Origin: JALYZC01 sp963725645
GTDB lineage: Bacteria > Actinomycetota > Thermoleophilia > Solirubrobacterales > Solirubrobacteraceae
Direction: 5' to 3'
DNA: 64,000 nucleotides
Assembly (NCBI GenBank): GCA_963725645.1
Contig: CAVRZD010000006.1
Span: 806,001-870,000, forward strand
Shown in pieces: positions 8,452 to 15,860 of this stretch. The notes below the pieces were generated by a model. The model had not been told where the DNA came from and made no database searches. It saw only the letters and a list, made by a program, of their open reading frames with translations. Position 1 is the stretch's first letter. Each line of letters opens with the position of its first letter. The translations under genes were made by a program, and so were the position numbers.

Positions 8452-9231
8452 TCACGCGCGCCGCGACCACCATGCCCGACGCCGAGTCGGAGCGCGGCGC
8501 GGCGGGCGTGTGGGCAGTGGCCGACCGGCGAGGATCGCCTCGGGCGCGTCTCGAACGAGCCATTTCAGCTCGGTCGAGATTCCCGGAATCCGGCGCTCCG
8601 CGGCCGATAACCCGGACTTCAACTCGGGAGGCCGACGCCGAGAGTCGTGAGCATCCGACACGAGCGCGTGGACGAGCCCTCGCTCGAGCAGGTCGAAGGC
8701 GAAGTCCCGCGCGGTGCGTCCGAACCCTCCGGAAAGTGAGCTCGCGGTCACCGCGGACAAGGCGCCGGCGCCTACGAGCCGCGCGACTCCGTCCGGATTC
8801 CTCTGGAACATCGGGCACCGCTCGGGATGTGCCAGCACCATGTCGACGCCCTGCAACCGCAGTTCGAAGAGGTAGGAGTCAAACCCGGGCTGCTCGATGC
8901 CGTGCGGTGTCTCGAGCAGTAGGTAGGGGCCGTCGCCCAGGTGCAGGAGATCCAGTTCGGCGGCTGACAGCTGCGGCAGTCGAGTGGTCGCGATCTCGCC
9001 CCCGGCGAGGACGGTGAGATCGACGCCGTTGCGGGTCAGCTCCCGCCGCAGCTGCTCGATCGCCGGACGGATCCGAGCCGGGTCGACCTCGAACGCATAG
9101 TCGATATGCGGCGTTGCCACCATCGTGTTGGTCCCCGAGGCCACCGCGGCGCGCGCAAGGGCAAGCGATGACTCCATCGAGGACGGCCCGTCGTCGAGTC
9201 CTGGGAGGATGTGGGTGTGGAGATCGATCAC
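8452..9231 (-). CDS. CpsB/CapC/YwqE-type tyrosine-protein phosphatase (PHP domain)
   Basis: Predicted protein of 259 residues. The N-terminus MIDLHTHILPGLDDGP is the metal-binding signature of the PHP-fold manganese-dependent phosphatases that dephosphorylate capsule-regulating bacterial tyrosine kinases. Further metal-site segments are VATPHI (about 39-44), GGEIATT, LAHPERCP and ALVSDAHDS near the C-terminus. The C-terminal tail is Arg/Pro-rich and overlaps no domain. No cognate tyrosine kinase or capsule genes occur in the window. It is divergent from lysC, with about 50 bases between starts. Confidence 0.9.
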   Translation of the reverse strand: MIDLHTHILPGLDDGPSSMESSLALARAAVASGTNTMVATPHIDYAFEVDPARIRPAIEQLRRELTRNGVDLTVLAGGEIATTRLPQLSAAELDLLHLGDGPYLLLETPHGIEQPGFDSYLFELRLQGVDMVLAHPERCPMFQRNPDGVARLVGAGALSAVTASSLSGGFGRTARDFAFDLLERGLVHALVSDAHDSRRRPPELKSGLSAAERRIPGISTELKWLVRDAPEAILAGRPLPTRPPRRAPTRRRAWWSRRA

Positions 9232-9284
9232 CCGGCACGAACCTAACGCAGCGGCCGTTCGGCCGCGAAGTACCCTTCGGCGTC

Positions 9285-10556
9285 ATGCCCGGGACGGTCG
9301 TGATGAAGTTCGGTGGCACGTCGGTGGCGGACGCGGAGCGCATCAAGCGCGCCGCGCGGCGCATCGCGGCCAAGCGCGAGGCGGACACGAACGTCGTGGC
9401 CGTGCTGTCGGCGCGCGGCTCGACCACCGACGAGCTGCTGGCGATGGCCGCGGAGGTCTCGCCGCGCCCCGACCCGCGCGAGCTGGACATGCTGCTCTCC
9501 ACCGGCGAGCGGATCTCGTGCGCCCTGTGCGCGATGGCGATCCACGACCTCGGCCACCGCGCGGTCTCGATGACCGGCGAGCAGGCCGGCATCGTGACCG
9601 ACACGTCGCACACGAAGGCGCGCATCGTCGACGTGCGGGCCGACCGCATCCGGCGCGTGATGAGCGATGGCTCGGTCGCGCTGGTGGCGGGCTTCCAGGG
9701 CGTCTCGAGCGGCTCGGACGTCGTCACCACCCTCGGGCGCGGCGGCTCGGACACGACCGCGGTGGCGCTGGCCGCCGCCGTGGAGGCCGACGTATGCGAG
9801 ATCTACACCGACGTGCCGGGAGTTTTCTCGGCCGATCCGCGCATCGTGCCCGAGGCGCGCAAGCTGCCCATGGTCTCCTTCGAGGAGATGCTGGAGATGG
9901 CCGCCTCCGGCGCCCGCGTGCTCCAGCTGCGCGCCGTCGAGTACGCCCGCCTCCAGGGCGTGCGGATCCACTGCCGCTCCGCCTTCGAGGACGCCCCCGG
10001 TACCGTTGTCCTCTCGGAGGACGAAACGATGGAACGACCGCTCATCACCGCCGTGGCGCACTCCCGCGAGGAGGCGCGGGTCACGCTGCTCGGCGTGCCC
10101 GACCGCCCCGGCGTCGCCGGGCGGATCTTCGGCGCGCTCGCCGAGGTCAACGTCAACGTCGACATGATCGTCCAGAACGAGCCCGTGTCCGAGGGTGCCG
10201 AGGCCGACATCTCGTTCACCGTCCCGCGGACGGAGCTCGAGACGACGCGCACGACGCTCCTGCCGATGCAGGGCGACCTGTGCAGCCGCGTGGCCACCGA
10301 CGACGAGATCGGCAAGGTGTCGCTGATCGGCGCCGGCATGAAGTCCCACCCGGGCGTGGCCGCCAAGGTCTTCCAGGTGCTGGGCGAGCAGCAGATCAAC
10401 ATCCAGATGATCGACACCTCGACGATCAAGATCACGTGCGTGATCCAGGCCAACCGCGTCAACGACGCCGTGCGCGGGCTGCACGACGCCTTCGACCTGG
10501 GCAGCGGCGACATCGGGCCCGAGCGCCCGTTCGATCCCGCGGGGACATCGGCATGA
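9285..10556 (+). CDS. lysC: Aspartate kinase (alpha form)
   Basis: Predicted protein of 423 residues from ATG 9285; an ATG at 9303 is also possible. It phosphorylates aspartate, the first step to lysine, threonine, methionine and diaminopimelate. The kinase domain starts VVMKFGGTSVADAERI and contains STGERIS, GFQGVSSGSDVVTTLGRGGS and YTDVPGVFSADPRIV. Two ACT domains follow (LLGVPDRPGVAGRIF and LIGAGMKSHPGVAAKVF), with QNEPVSEGAEADISFT linking them, which is the lysine/threonine feedback module. Length matches the Corynebacterium alpha subunit of 421 residues. The stop overlaps asd (ATGA). An internal start for a beta subunit is annotated separately. Confidence 0.96.
   Translation: MPGTVVMKFGGTSVADAERIKRAARRIAAKREADTNVVAVLSARGSTTDELLAMAAEVSPRPDPRELDMLLSTGERISCALCAMAIHDLGHRAVSMTGEQAGIVTDTSHTKARIVDVRADRIRRVMSDGSVALVAGFQGVSSGSDVVTTLGRGGSDTTAVALAAAVEADVCEIYTDVPGVFSADPRIVPEARKLPMVSFEEMLEMAASGARVLQLRAVEYARLQGVRIHCRSAFEDAPGTVVLSEDETMERPLITAVAHSREEARVTLLGVPDRPGVAGRIFGALAEVNVNVDMIVQNEPVSEGAEADISFTVPRTELETTRTTLLPMQGDLCSRVATDDEIGKVSLIGAGMKSHPGVAAKVFQVLGEQQINIQMIDTSTIKITCVIQANRVNDAVRGLHDAFDLGSGDIGPERPFDPAGTSA
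10016..10556 (+). promoter_or_regulatory. Internal ribosome-binding site and start for the aspartokinase beta subunit
   Basis: Inside lysC, GGAGG at 10016-10020 lies 8 bases before ATG 10029, in frame with lysC. The product would be 175 residues, beginning MERPLITAVAHSREE and holding both ACT domains. This mirrors the two-in-one lysC of Corynebacterium glutamicum and Bacillus subtilis, where the in-frame beta subunit is about 160-172 residues and joins alpha in an alpha2-beta2 enzyme. Most other starts in the window lack so good a ribosome-binding site. Confidence 0.75.
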
Positions 10557-11590
10557 GCGGCGGTCCGTACCGCGTCGCGGTGGTCGGCGCCACCGGCGCC
10601 GTCGGCTCGACGATGCTCGCGATCCTGCGCGAGCGCGCGTTTCCCGCGTCGGAGATCGTCCCCTTCGCCTCCGAGCGCTCCGCCGGCCGCGAGCTCGACG
10701 GCGGGTCGACGGTGCGCGCGCTGGAGGACGGCGACCCGATCGCCGGCTTCGACATCGCGCTGTTCTCCTGCGGCTCGGGGCCCTCGCGCGAGTGGGCGCC
10801 GCGGTTCGCCGCGACGGGCGCCGTCGTGGTGGACAACTCCTCCGCATGGCGCATGGACGACGCCGTCCCGCTGGTCGTGGCCGAGGTCAACCCCGACGCG
10901 CTCGCGGGCCACCGTGGGATCGTCGCCAACCCGAACTGCTCGACCATGCAGATGGTCGTCGCGCTCAAGCCGCTCCACGACGCGGTCGGGGTCGAGCGCG
11001 TGGTCGTGTCCACCTACCAGTCGGTGTCGGGGACGGGCCAGAGCGCGGTGGACGAGCTCACGGACCAGGCGCACGCGATGCTGCACGGGTCGGAGCCGCC
11101 GGCGCCGGAGGTCTATCCCCACCGCATCGCCTTCAACGTGCTGCCCCAGGTCGAGACGTTCCGGGACGGCGACGACTACACGACCGAGGAGCGCAAGCTG
11201 ATCAACGAGACGCACAAGATCCTCGGCGACGATTCGATCCGGGTGAGCCCGACCTGCGTGCGCGTTCCGGTGCGCGTCGGCCACTCGCAGTCGATCAACC
11301 TCCGCACGCGCGAGGCGCTCTCCCCCGAGCGCTGCCGCGAGCTCCTCGCCGCGGCGCCGAGCGTGATCGTCGTCGACGACCCCGCCGACGGGGTCTACCC
11401 GCTCGCGTCCGACGCGGCGGGGCGCGACGACGTCCTCGTCGGCCGGATCCGCCGCGACCCCACCGAGGAACGGACCCTCAACCTCTGGGTCGTGTCGGAC
11501 AACCTGCGCAAGGGAGCCGCGCTCAACGCGGTGCAGCTCGCGGAGCTGCTGGCCGAGCGCAACCTGCTGGGCGCCCCCGCGCGCGCGTAG
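10553..11590 (+). CDS. asd: Aspartate-semialdehyde dehydrogenase
   Basis: Predicted protein of 345 residues. It reduces aspartyl phosphate to aspartate semialdehyde with NADPH. The NADP-binding motif is GATGAVGSTML (residues 12-22), the catalytic cysteine is C129 in NPNCSTMQMV, and the substrate segment STYQSVSGTGQSAVDEL follows. The active-site histidine lies in RVPVRVGHSQS. Length is normal. It overlaps lysC by four bases, so both enzymes are translationally coupled. It converges with the LuxR-type regulator at 11596. Confidence 0.97.
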   Translation: MSGGPYRVAVVGATGAVGSTMLAILRERAFPASEIVPFASERSAGRELDGGSTVRALEDGDPIAGFDIALFSCGSGPSREWAPRFAATGAVVVDNSSAWRMDDAVPLVVAEVNPDALAGHRGIVANPNCSTMQMVVALKPLHDAVGVERVVVSTYQSVSGTGQSAVDELTDQAHAMLHGSEPPAPEVYPHRIAFNVLPQVETFRDGDDYTTEERKLINETHKILGDDSIRVSPTCVRVPVRVGHSQSINLRTREALSPERCRELLAAAPSVIVVDDPADGVYPLASDAAGRDDVLVGRIRRDPTEERTLNLWVVSDNLRKGAALNAVQLAELLAERNLLGAPARA

Positions 11591-11595
11591 GCCAG

Positions 11596-12201
11596 CTACG
11601 CCGACAAATTCGCCAGGTCGCGGCGGGTGCGCACGCCGAGCTTGCGGTAGATGCTGCGCGCGTGGGTCCGGACGGTCTCGATCCCGACGCTCAACGACAC
11701 CGCGATCTCGGCGTTCGAACGCCCCTGCTGGAGCAGCTCGAGCACGTCGGCCTCACGCGGGGTCAGGAGCTCGGGGCCGGGCATCCGTGTCATGCCGAAC
11801 TCCTTCGCCGTCTTGGGCAGCACGTGCAGGCCGCGCGAGGCGAGGTGGATCGCGCTGAGGATGTCGCGCGCCTGCGTCTCCTTCGACAGGCACGCGGTCG
11901 CCCCGAAGGCCAACATCTGGTTGCACTCGGAAGGGGAGGGCCGGTTGGCCAGCACGAGCAGCCGCGTCTCGGGGTGCAGCGAGTGCAGCGCGCGGACGTC
12001 GTTGGGGCTGCGCAGCGAGCCGAAGTTCAGCAGGGCGACGTCGGGCGACTCGCGCGCGATCAGCTTCTCCAGCTGCTCGTGGGGGACCTCGTCGGCGATC
12101 AGCTTGACGTTCACGTCCTCGGCCACGAGTGCGCGCAGGCCGCGAGCGACGAGATCCTCGAACTCGGCGACGGCGAGGCGGACGGGTTTGCGCGCTTCCA
12201 T
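11596..12201 (-). CDS. LuxR-type regulator with degenerate receiver domain
   Basis: Predicted protein of 201 residues. The C-terminal 60 residues are a complete GerE/LuxR helix-turn-helix: LTPREADVLELLQQGRSNAEIAVSLSVGIETVRTHARSIYRKLGV. The first 120 residues have the size and alternating pattern of a receiver domain, but the phospho-acceptor position reads PDVALLNFGSL with asparagine at residue 59, and the N-terminal acidic pair is replaced (VAEFED). It should therefore not be a normal phosphorylation-driven response regulator, and no kinase is adjacent. It may act constitutively or bind a ligand; this is inference. Confidence 0.88.
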   Translation of the reverse strand: MEARKPVRLAVAEFEDLVARGLRALVAEDVNVKLIADEVPHEQLEKLIARESPDVALLNFGSLRSPNDVRALHSLHPETRLLVLANRPSPSECNQMLAFGATACLSKETQARDILSAIHLASRGLHVLPKTAKEFGMTRMPGPELLTPREADVLELLQQGRSNAEIAVSLSVGIETVRTHARSIYRKLGVRTRRDLANLSA

Positions 12202-12299
12202 GGCTCTCCTCGGTGGCGGGCCTCCCCCGCACCCCTGCCGGCAATCCCCATGGTAGCGGGATTTCCGGCCCGAAGGGGGAGTTCCGTCTCACCCGTTCC

Positions 12300-12485
12300 T
12301 CACCCGGATCTTCCCCCCAAGATCACCCGCTGGAGGGGACGACAGAACGCTTGCGTTCACTCATCATGCTGCCCACGTCCCGACCAGAGCAGCCAGGGAG
12401 GCGGCGCCGGAAGGGACAATAATTTTCCTGGGGCGGAATGGGGGTACGCCACACGAGGAAGGGCCTTCGGGCCCTTTTCTCGTTT
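12300..12485 (+). ncRNA. Candidate structured small RNA or leader with terminator
   Basis: The 301-base gap between two divergent genes holds no convincing ORF but three perfect hairpins on the plus strand. The first is GATCTT (12307-12312), a loop of six C, then AAGATC (12319-12324). The second is GAACG-CTTG-CGTTC (12345-12358). The third is a terminator with a TTCG loop at 12459-12476. A hexa-C loop in a small stem is reminiscent of the actinobacterial 6C RNA, but I cannot find a second hexa-C hairpin, so the family is not assigned. It could also be a leader attenuating the GNAT gene at 12503. An AT-rich ACAATAATTTTCC stretch (12415-12427) is the only A/T cluster here. Confidence 0.45.
12459..12485 (+). 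terminator. Rho-independent terminator with UUCG tetraloop
   Basis: The perfect stem AAGGGCC (12459-12465) / GGCCCTT (12470-12476) closes on the stable TTCG tetraloop and is followed by TTCTCGTTT. The T-rich run is on the plus-strand side only. There is no plus-strand protein gene between asd (ending at 11590, beyond a minus-strand gene) and this hairpin, so it must end an RNA started in the gap or attenuate the gene that follows. Confidence 0.7.
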
Positions 12486-12502
12486 AAGCAACACTCGTCG
12501 TC

Positions 12503-13012
12503 GTGCCGGTGCCGGTCCTCCATGGCGAGCGGGTCACGCTGCGTCCCCTGCACGACGACGACGTCGAGCGCCTCGTCGCGATCGTGGCCGAACCCGGGGT
12601 TCGGGAGTGGTGGGGCACGCCCGATCCGCCCGAGCGCGAGCGCGAGGGCCTGCGCAACGACGGCGCGGCATTCGCGATCGAGGTCGGCGTCGACCTCGCC
12701 GGCTGGCTCGGCTTCAACGAGGAGCTGGAGCCCGACTACCGGCACGCCGCCCTGGACATCACGCTTGCGCCGGCCCACCAGGACCGCGGCCTCGGGCCCG
12801 AAGCGCTCCGCGCGGCGATTCGCTGGCTGGCCGAGGAGCGCGGGCACCACCGGTTCACGATCGACCCCGCGCGGGCGAACGAGCGCGCGATTCGCGCCTA
12901 CGCGAAGGTGGGCTTCCGCCCGGTCGGAGTCCTGCGGCGCGCCGAGCGCGCCGCGGACGGGCGCTGGTACGACAGCCTGCTGATGGACCTGCTGGCCGAG
13001 GAGCTGCGGTAA
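12503..13012 (+). CDS. GNAT family N-acetyltransferase
   Basis: Predicted protein of 169 residues from a GTG start; a second GTG lies two codons on. It begins LHGERVTLRPLHDDDVERL, the RimJ/RimL and AAC(6')-like entry segment, and ends with DITLAPAHQDRGLGPEALRAA, the acetyl-CoA pyrophosphate-binding loop (QDRGLGPEA in place of Q/RxxGxG/A), followed by NERAIRAYAKVGFRPVG. It resembles aminoglycoside 6'-acetyltransferase-like and ribosomal-protein acetyltransferase relatives. Acceptor substrate is unknown. It follows the candidate RNA terminator by about 20 bases. Confidence 0.88.
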   Translation: MPVPVLHGERVTLRPLHDDDVERLVAIVAEPGVREWWGTPDPPEREREGLRNDGAAFAIEVGVDLAGWLGFNEELEPDYRHAALDITLAPAHQDRGLGPEALRAAIRWLAEERGHHRFTIDPARANERAIRAYAKVGFRPVGVLRRAERAADGRWYDSLLMDLLAEELR

Positions 13013-13063
13013 CCGTCTAGCATCGCGTCACCCGCGCCCACCCTCCGGAGGTGTCTTCGCCGT

Positions 13064-13549
13064 ATGTCCGATCCGAACGTCTTCTCGAGCGAGTGGGACC
13101 TCGAGTTCCCCGATCCCCGCTGGCCCGGCCGCATGTCCGGCGTCGCGCGCCACGCCGGGGCCACGAAGCTGGGCGCGACCGTGTACGAGTTCGGGACCGG
13201 GGGCGGACTGCCCTACCACCTGCACCGCTCGCGCGAGGAGCTGCTGGTCGTCCTCGACGGGCAGCCGACGCTGCGCACCCCGGATGGCAAGCGCACGCTC
13301 GAGCCCGGGGCCGTGGTGTCCTTCCCGCCCGGGGACGCCGGCGCGCACCAGGTCGTCAACCCCGGCCCGGAGCCGGCGCGCGTGCTGATGGTCTCGACCA
13401 TGGAGCTGCCCGACGTGGCCGAGCACGTCGACGCCGGGAACACGCTGGTCTTCCACGAATCCGGCGAGGTCAAGGCGTTCCCGCCCGGGGTCGAGATCCC
13501 GTTCTTCGATGCGATGAAGGGGGCCATGGAGGCCGGCGACGGCGCGTGA
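13064..13549 (+). CDS. Cupin domain protein
   Basis: Predicted protein of 161 residues. A single cupin barrel is visible: motif 1 GGGLPYHLHRSREELLVVLDG (H51 and H53 region, with glutamates) and motif 2 PPGDAGAHQVVNPG. These provide the usual 3-His/1-Glu metal site. The family includes isomerases, dioxygenases and sugar-binding proteins, and no substrate can be chosen from sequence. The stop codon overlaps the GTG start of the next gene, so the two are translationally coupled. Confidence 0.85.
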   Translation: MSDPNVFSSEWDLEFPDPRWPGRMSGVARHAGATKLGATVYEFGTGGGLPYHLHRSREELLVVLDGQPTLRTPDGKRTLEPGAVVSFPPGDAGAHQVVNPGPEPARVLMVSTMELPDVAEHVDAGNTLVFHESGEVKAFPPGVEIPFFDAMKGAMEAGDGA

Positions 13550-14097
13550 GCGCCGTCTGGGTCTTCCTGCCCGTCCTCGGCGCCGCGCTGCTCCACGCGC
13601 CGGTCCTGGCGCTCGACCTCTTCCCCGCGCTGAAGCGCCCGCTCGACGGCGGCCGCGCGTGGCGCGGCGCGCGCATCTTCGGCGACAACAAGACCTGGCG
13701 CGGGGCGGTGTTCATGACGGCCGGCGTGTGGCTCGCCACGATCGCGCTGTGGCAGTGGCCGTGGTGGCGTGGCCAGCTTCCCGACGAGGTGCGCGACGCC
13801 GGGCCCGTGCTCGTCGGCCTGCTGATCGGCCTCGGCACCGTGCTCGGCGAGCTGCCCAACTCGTTCCTGAAGCGGCGGATGGGCGTCGCCCCGGGCACCC
13901 AGCGGCGTTCCGCCGCCGGCCTGACGCTCACGCTGCTGGACCAGGGCGACTTCGTATTCGGGATCTGGATCCTGCTGCTGCCCGTCTGGGTGATGTCGGT
14001 CCCGCAGGCGGCCTTCGTGTTCGTCGTGGTGGTGGCCGTCCACCTCGTGATCAACGTGATCGGCTACGCGATCGGGGCGCGCGCCGCGCCAATCTGA
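13546..14097 (+). CDS. CarS-like (CDP-archaeol synthase family) membrane protein
   Basis: Predicted protein of 183 residues with about five hydrophobic segments. The motif GDNKTWRG (about residues 40-47) and the later LDQGDFVFGIWI match the CarS family (PF01864), which in archaea condenses CTP with digeranylgeranylglyceryl phosphate; bacteria use the related CdsA on phosphatidic acid. A loop NSFLKRRMGVAPG carries basic residues. Bacterial homologues exist but their substrate is unclear. The GTG start overlaps the cupin stop by four bases. Function as a CTP:lipid cytidylyltransferase is inferred from motif only. Confidence 0.75.
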   Translation: MSAVWVFLPVLGAALLHAPVLALDLFPALKRPLDGGRAWRGARIFGDNKTWRGAVFMTAGVWLATIALWQWPWWRGQLPDEVRDAGPVLVGLLIGLGTVLGELPNSFLKRRMGVAPGTQRRSAAGLTLTLLDQGDFVFGIWILLLPVWVMSVPQAAFVFVVVVAVHLVINVIGYAIGARAAPI

Positions 14098-14205
14098 TCC
14101 GCGCGTGGGATCCAGTCGCGAACCTGCGACGACACGGTGGTCGCGGATGAACGAACGCGTGCAGCGATTGTCGCTGCCGGCGTCGGCTGGGAACCTCAGC
14201 CGTCC

Positions 14206-14922
14206 ATGTCTGCGGCAGATTCCGCCGCTGGCGCCGACACCACGGAGGCCGCGCCCGGCACACGCCTGCGTGAGCGGTACGGCCTCCTGCTCGTGTCCCT
14301 CATGGCGATCTTCTTCGTCGAGGGCATCGCCTCCGAGGGCACGGGGAAGGACGCGCTGGTCACCGTGCTCGTCGGAGGCGCGTTGGCGATCGCGTTCCGG
14401 GCCGCCGACATGCCGCCGCGCCGCCTGCGGGCGGCCCTGCTCCTGGTCGCGATCACGGTGGCCGCCGTCATCGTCGCCCGCCTGACCGGCAACGACCGGA
14501 TCGTCACCGGCTTCACGAGGCTGGCGAACGCGATGCTCGTGGCGCTGGCGCCGCCCGCGGTCGCGATCGGGGTCGTGCGAACCCTGCGCCGGCGCCAGGC
14601 GGTCACCATCGAGGCGGTCCTCGGCGCCCTCTGCCTCTACTTCCTGGCCGGATTGTTCTTCGCGTTCCTCTACGGCGCCGTCAACAATCTGGGCGGAAGC
14701 CCGTTCTTCGCGAACGGCGTGGCCTCAACCACCGCGCGGAACGTCTACTTCAGCTTCACCACGCTGACGACCGTCGGCTACGGCGACTTCACCGCACGCT
14801 CGAACCTCGGGCACACGTTCTCCAACATCGAGATGCTCATCGGGCAGATCTACCTGGTGACCGTCGTCTCGGTCATCGTCGGGAACCTGAGGCCGCGCCG
14901 TGGGGCGAGCGCGGAGTCATGA
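14206..14922 (+). CDS. Two-pore-type potassium channel family protein
   Basis: Predicted protein of 238 residues from the ATG at 14206, chosen because residues upstream of it do not look coding. Several transmembrane helices precede a pore region with the selectivity filter TTLTTVGYGDF near residue 190, followed by a final helix IEMLIGQIYLVTVVSVIVGNL. This is the ion-trans-2 pore. The first half has additional helices of unknown role, giving a topology longer than a minimal two-helix channel. No RCK or cyclic-nucleotide domain follows, so gating cannot be inferred. Confidence 0.88.
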   Translation: MSAADSAAGADTTEAAPGTRLRERYGLLLVSLMAIFFVEGIASEGTGKDALVTVLVGGALAIAFRAADMPPRRLRAALLLVAITVAAVIVARLTGNDRIVTGFTRLANAMLVALAPPAVAIGVVRTLRRRQAVTIEAVLGALCLYFLAGLFFAFLYGAVNNLGGSPFFANGVASTTARNVYFSFTTLTTVGYGDFTARSNLGHTFSNIEMLIGQIYLVTVVSVIVGNLRPRRGASAES

Positions 14923-14957
14923 CCGCCCGCTCAGGCCGCGGCCGGTTCGGCCGCCGC

Positions 14958-15860
14958 CTACGCCGCGGCCTGAGCCACGACCGCCTCGGTCCAGTCGATC
15001 ACCGAGGTGGGCTTGACCACGTGGCGGCCCATGCCCAGCTCCTTGGGGTCGAGCCCGAGCGCGAGCCCGACGAGCTGGGGGAGGTGGAGCACCGGCATGC
15101 CCAGCTCGCGCCCGACCACGCCCTCGGCCAGCGGCTGCTGGAGGTCGAGGTTGAGGTGGCACAGCGGGCAGGGCGTGACGAGGCAGTCGGCGTCGGCGTC
15201 GATCGCGTCGCCGAGGTGGCGGCCGGCCTGCTTGAGCGAGGCCTCCTTGTTCATCGTGATGATCGGAAAGCCGCAGCACTTGTACGCGCCGGCGTAGTCG
15301 ATCACGGTGCCGCCGAGCGCCTCGATCAGCCGCTGGAGGTAGGTGTCCCGCGGGTGCGAGGCGTCGATGTCCAGGCGGTCGGCCGGGCGCACGATGTAGC
15401 AGCCGTAGAACGGGCCGACGCGCAGGTTCGCCAGCGGTCGCTTGACCAGCGAGCGCAGGTTGTCGAGCCCGATGTCCTCGACCAGCACCCACAGGAAGTT
15501 CTTGTTGACGACGCCGCGGTCGTAGCGCAGCCCCTCGGGCTGGAGCGTCTCGTTGATCGTGGTGCGGTAGTCGGTGCTGGCGTCGAGGCGCTCCTGGCAT
15601 TCGCTCATCGATCCCTGGCAGGTCGAGCAGATGTTCATCATCAGCGCGCCGTCGGTCTGCTGCGCCAGGGCGAAGGTGCGGGCGTTGAGCGTGTCGGCGA
15701 GCTCCTGGTTGTGCTCGGCGATCACGCCGGCGCCGCAGCAGTTGCCGCGGTCGAGCTCGACCAGCTCGATGTCCAGCATCGGCGCGACCTTTGCCATCGC
15801 GCCGTGCAGCTCCGGGGTGAAGCCACGCGAGACGCAGCCGGGCCAGTAGGCGACCTTCAC
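14958..15860 (-). CDS. sdhE: HdrB/SdhE-type subunit with two CCG domains
   Basis: Predicted protein of 300 residues from a GTG start overlapping the sdhB stop (GTGA). Two cysteine-rich CCG domains are present: ELDRGNCCGAGVIAEHN...CSTCQGSM and YAGAYKCCGFPIITMNKEAS...CPLCHLNL. These bind an unusual Fe-S cluster in heterodisulfide reductase subunit B and form the membrane-associated subunit of type E succinate dehydrogenases (SdhE) and of methylmenaquinol:fumarate reductases. It takes the place of the cytochrome b anchor, which is absent from this locus. Whether the enzyme acts as succinate dehydrogenase or fumarate reductase cannot be decided. Confidence 0.85.
   Translation of the reverse strand: MKVAYWPGCVSRGFTPELHGAMAKVAPMLDIELVELDRGNCCGAGVIAEHNQELADTLNARTFALAQQTDGALMMNICSTCQGSMSECQERLDASTDYRTTINETLQPEGLRYDRGVVNKNFLWVLVEDIGLDNLRSLVKRPLANLRVGPFYGCYIVRPADRLDIDASHPRDTYLQRLIEALGGTVIDYAGAYKCCGFPIITMNKEASLKQAGRHLGDAIDADADCLVTPCPLCHLNLDLQQPLAEGVVGRELGMPVLHLPQLVGLALGLDPKELGMGRHVVKPTSVIDWTEAVVAQAAA

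Noticed and set aside
12300..12330. Firm assignment to the 6C RNA family
   Set aside because: Only one hexa-C hairpin is visible and the family needs two, so I kept it as an unassigned structured RNA.
14098..14205. N-terminal extension of the potassium channel from ATG 14137
   Set aside because: The extra 23 residues have no helix or conserved motif, and the in-frame ATG at 14206 gives a sensible start; the rest of the gap shows only small chance hairpins.
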